Positions 62,358-64,000 of a stretch of 64,000 nt of DNA are shown piece after piece. Below the pieces are notes generated by a model. The model saw nothing but the letters and a program-made list of their open reading frames with translations. It was not told where the DNA came from and searched no databases. This stretch comes from Carallia brachiata (Eukaryota > Streptophyta > Magnoliopsida > Malpighiales > Rhizophoraceae), in the NCBI GenBank assembly GCA_021464245.1, contig JADCRB010000089.1:1054001-1118000 (forward strand). Reading direction: 5' to 3'. The first letter of the stretch is position 1, and every line of letters begins with the position of its first letter. Both the position numbers and the translations under genes were made by a program.

Positions 62358-62972
62358 TTAATGTTAAATCCTCGAACCACTAGATCACACTTAGCTAACA
62401 AGAAAAAAGTGAATCATGTGCATAACTGCACATGTAATCAATGCCTGTTGGGTATAGAGTCGTTTAATTAGGGATATAATTATCGGATTCGAATTTTAAT
62501 TCGAATCAATTAGCAAAGAAAGAAACAGCATTAGACATATACAGCCTTTAATTGGCATATATGCATACAGCTAAACATCAAGAGATAACAATCAAATCAA
62601 AGGTTGGCCATGGATGTCTCCCGCGCTTAATTAACTCCAACTTCTAAAATAGCAAAAACCTTCCATCCCATGAGGCTGTCAAGACACTCGAAGAGAGCCA
62701 ATTCCAAGTCATCTTTAGTTGTTTTTCACCAACTTAATTTTATTATCCATCCTCGCTATCATTTGCTATTCTTGGCATTTGCATAATGTCCTGTCATGCA
62801 TGGCCTTCTTGCCTGTCTTCCCCATTTTCCCTTTTTCCCCTGTCTCAACGACAAGAAAAAAACAGAAAAACAAATAACAACTCCTTGCCATCAAATCCTT
62901 CCTCCTCCCTATTCTTCCAAGTTTTTGCAGTGGTTAATTCCCTGAGTATTTTTTTCAACAGAGTTAGTAGTA
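62358..62972. other. Upstream region of the receptor-like kinase
   Basis: No gene of its own. The last 150 bp are pyrimidine-rich (CTTCTTGCCTGTCTTCCCC, CCTCCTCCC), as is common in plant 5' leaders. The open frame 62786-63130 overlaps the kinase start in another frame and is not supported. Confidence 0.5.
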
Positions 62973-64000
62973 ATGGGTGCGCACGTAGAAGGGCCTACGC
63001 GCGCAACAACAACCACTGCATCATTAGCCCTCTTCATGCTTGTTCTTGTGCATTCATCCGTGGCCGTGTCATCGCTCAGTTCCGCGGATATCGATGCCCT
63101 TTTCAGGTTCAAGAGTGCCTTGGGGAATAACATGGCTCTCAGCAGTTGGAATGCATCTGTGCAGCCGTGTGACGTGAATCGCACGTTTTGGGTTGGGGTG
63201 CTCTGCCTGAATGGTACCATCTGGGGTTTGCAGATTGAGAACATGGGAATAATGGGTGCCATCGATGTTGATGCACTTGCTTCACTGCATTCCCTTCGCA
63301 CGATAAGCCTGATGAACAATAGGTTCGACGGTCCACTGCCTGATTTCAGGAAACTGGGGATGCTAAAAGCTTTGTATCTATCAAACAATAAGTTCAGTGG
63401 AGAAATTGTAGACAATGCATTTGAGGGTATGGGGTCGCTGAGGAGACTTTTTTTGGCAAACAATAGATTTACGGGCAAGATACCTTCGTCGCTTACCACA
63501 TTGCCTAAGCTTGCAGAGTTGAGGCTGGAAGGGAACCAGTTTCAAGGCCAAATTCCTCAGTTTCAACGAGGAAAACTCAAGACGGTGAATTTAGCCCGCA
63601 ACGAATTGGAGGGTCCTATCCCGGAAAGCCTAAGCAACTTGAGTCCCAACTCATTTTCAGGTAATCGTTTAGCTATGTATTGATTGATACTAAAATTTTG
63701 TCTACAATTAATGAAAATTTTGTTGCATTCCAAAGTTGCAGCAATAGGACATCAACAATAATTGTATCCCAAACTGAATGGCTTTCAGGTAACAAGGGCC
63801 TGTGCGGGCAGCCTCTAGATCCCTGCCAACCCGGAGCATTCCCTGCAGCACCCCCTCCACCTCTTACACCAACTCCAGCTGACACAAAAGAGAGGAAGAG
63901 GATTGACATTTGGATGATATTGTTCCTTGTAGTAGCATTCCTATTGGTGGCACTTGCTATGGCGTTGTGTCTGTTCTGCATCAGTAAAAAGCGCAAAACA
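62973..64000 (+). CDS. LRR receptor-like kinase, pollen receptor kinase (PRK) type; 3' part outside window
   Basis: Exon 1 is 62973-63660 and exon 2 starts at 63789 (phase 1, SFSG|GNKGLCG) and is still open at the window end. The start ATG gives a signal peptide (LALFMLVLVHSSVAVSS), an N-terminal LRR cap (LFRFKSALGN...LSSWNAS), about five LRRs (for example LKALYLSNNKFSGEI and LAELRLEGNQFQGQIP), the GNKGLCGQPLD hinge, a Pro-rich stretch and a transmembrane helix (MILFLVVAFLLVALAMALCL) followed by KKRK. The kinase domain lies outside. The few LRRs, the intron position and the hinge match LRR-III receptor kinases such as PRKs, which act at the pollen-tube membrane and are often catalytically weak. 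Confidence 0.9.

Noticed and set aside
62909..63499. 196-codon minus-strand ORF over the receptor-like kinase
   Set aside because: It is antisense to clear LRR coding sequence and has no recognisable domain.

Overview
The window is nuclear DNA from a flowering plant, almost certainly a eudicot. It has many short exons with GT-AG introns, AT-rich intergenic DNA, Ty3/gypsy LTR retrotransposons and MITE-like elements. Citrus or a relative is my guess from general impression only. All functional calls below come from reading translations by eye; no database was searched.

Layout. (1) 15-7764, minus: a SULTR4-type sulfate transporter; 16 exons are visible and the 3' end lies outside the window. 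(2) 8257-9349: a large fold-back repeat, followed by gene-free AT-rich DNA. (3) 17480-20576, minus: an MTP11-type manganese transporter (cation diffusion facilitator), six exons, with two apparent one-base deletions near its end. (4) 23037-34292, plus: two related LTR retrotransposons that keep gag but have lost pol. The first is cut by an assembly gap (single N at 27303); the second has both LTRs. (5) 38757-39189: a CYP716-like cytochrome P450 relic with its middle deleted. (6) 40219-51071, minus: a full gag-pol element of the same family with perfect 5-bp target duplications. It has protease, reverse transcriptase, RNase H, a second RNase H and integrase in Tat-lineage order. (7) 52000-53436: a tandem duplication, one copy of which carries a MITE while the other preserves the empty site. 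(8) 54838-61031, plus: an 18-exon oxidosqualene cyclase. (9) 62973-64000, plus: the start of an LRR receptor-like kinase of the pollen receptor kinase type, running off the window.

The most notable observation is that the retrotransposon family carries a captured WUSCHEL-type homeobox gene between integrase and the 3' LTR, in sense orientation and without introns. The copy in the minus-strand element is an uninterrupted 207-residue ORF with a WUS-type homeodomain, a WUS box (TLPLFP) and a C-terminal EAR-like motif (LDLELHL). The second copy keeps the same three parts but has one in-frame stop. A conserved TATAAAAG lies about 90 bp upstream of both start codons. In the two pol-less elements, the unit just upstream has expanded into arrays of 14 and 17 repeats, most containing GAGTATAAAAGGCG. 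This looks like a gag-plus-transcription-factor element mobilised in trans by its gag-pol relative.

The oxidosqualene cyclase and the CYP716-like relic belong to consecutive steps of triterpenoid synthesis. They may be remains of a small triterpene cluster now split by the 10.9-kb retrotransposon.

Caution: one-base deletions, mostly in short homopolymers, recur in MTP11, in the cyclase and in all three retroelements. Elements 1 and 2 are broken at different places, each intact where the other is broken. Consensus sequencing error is therefore a likely cause, and the frameshifts should not be read as proof of pseudogenes.
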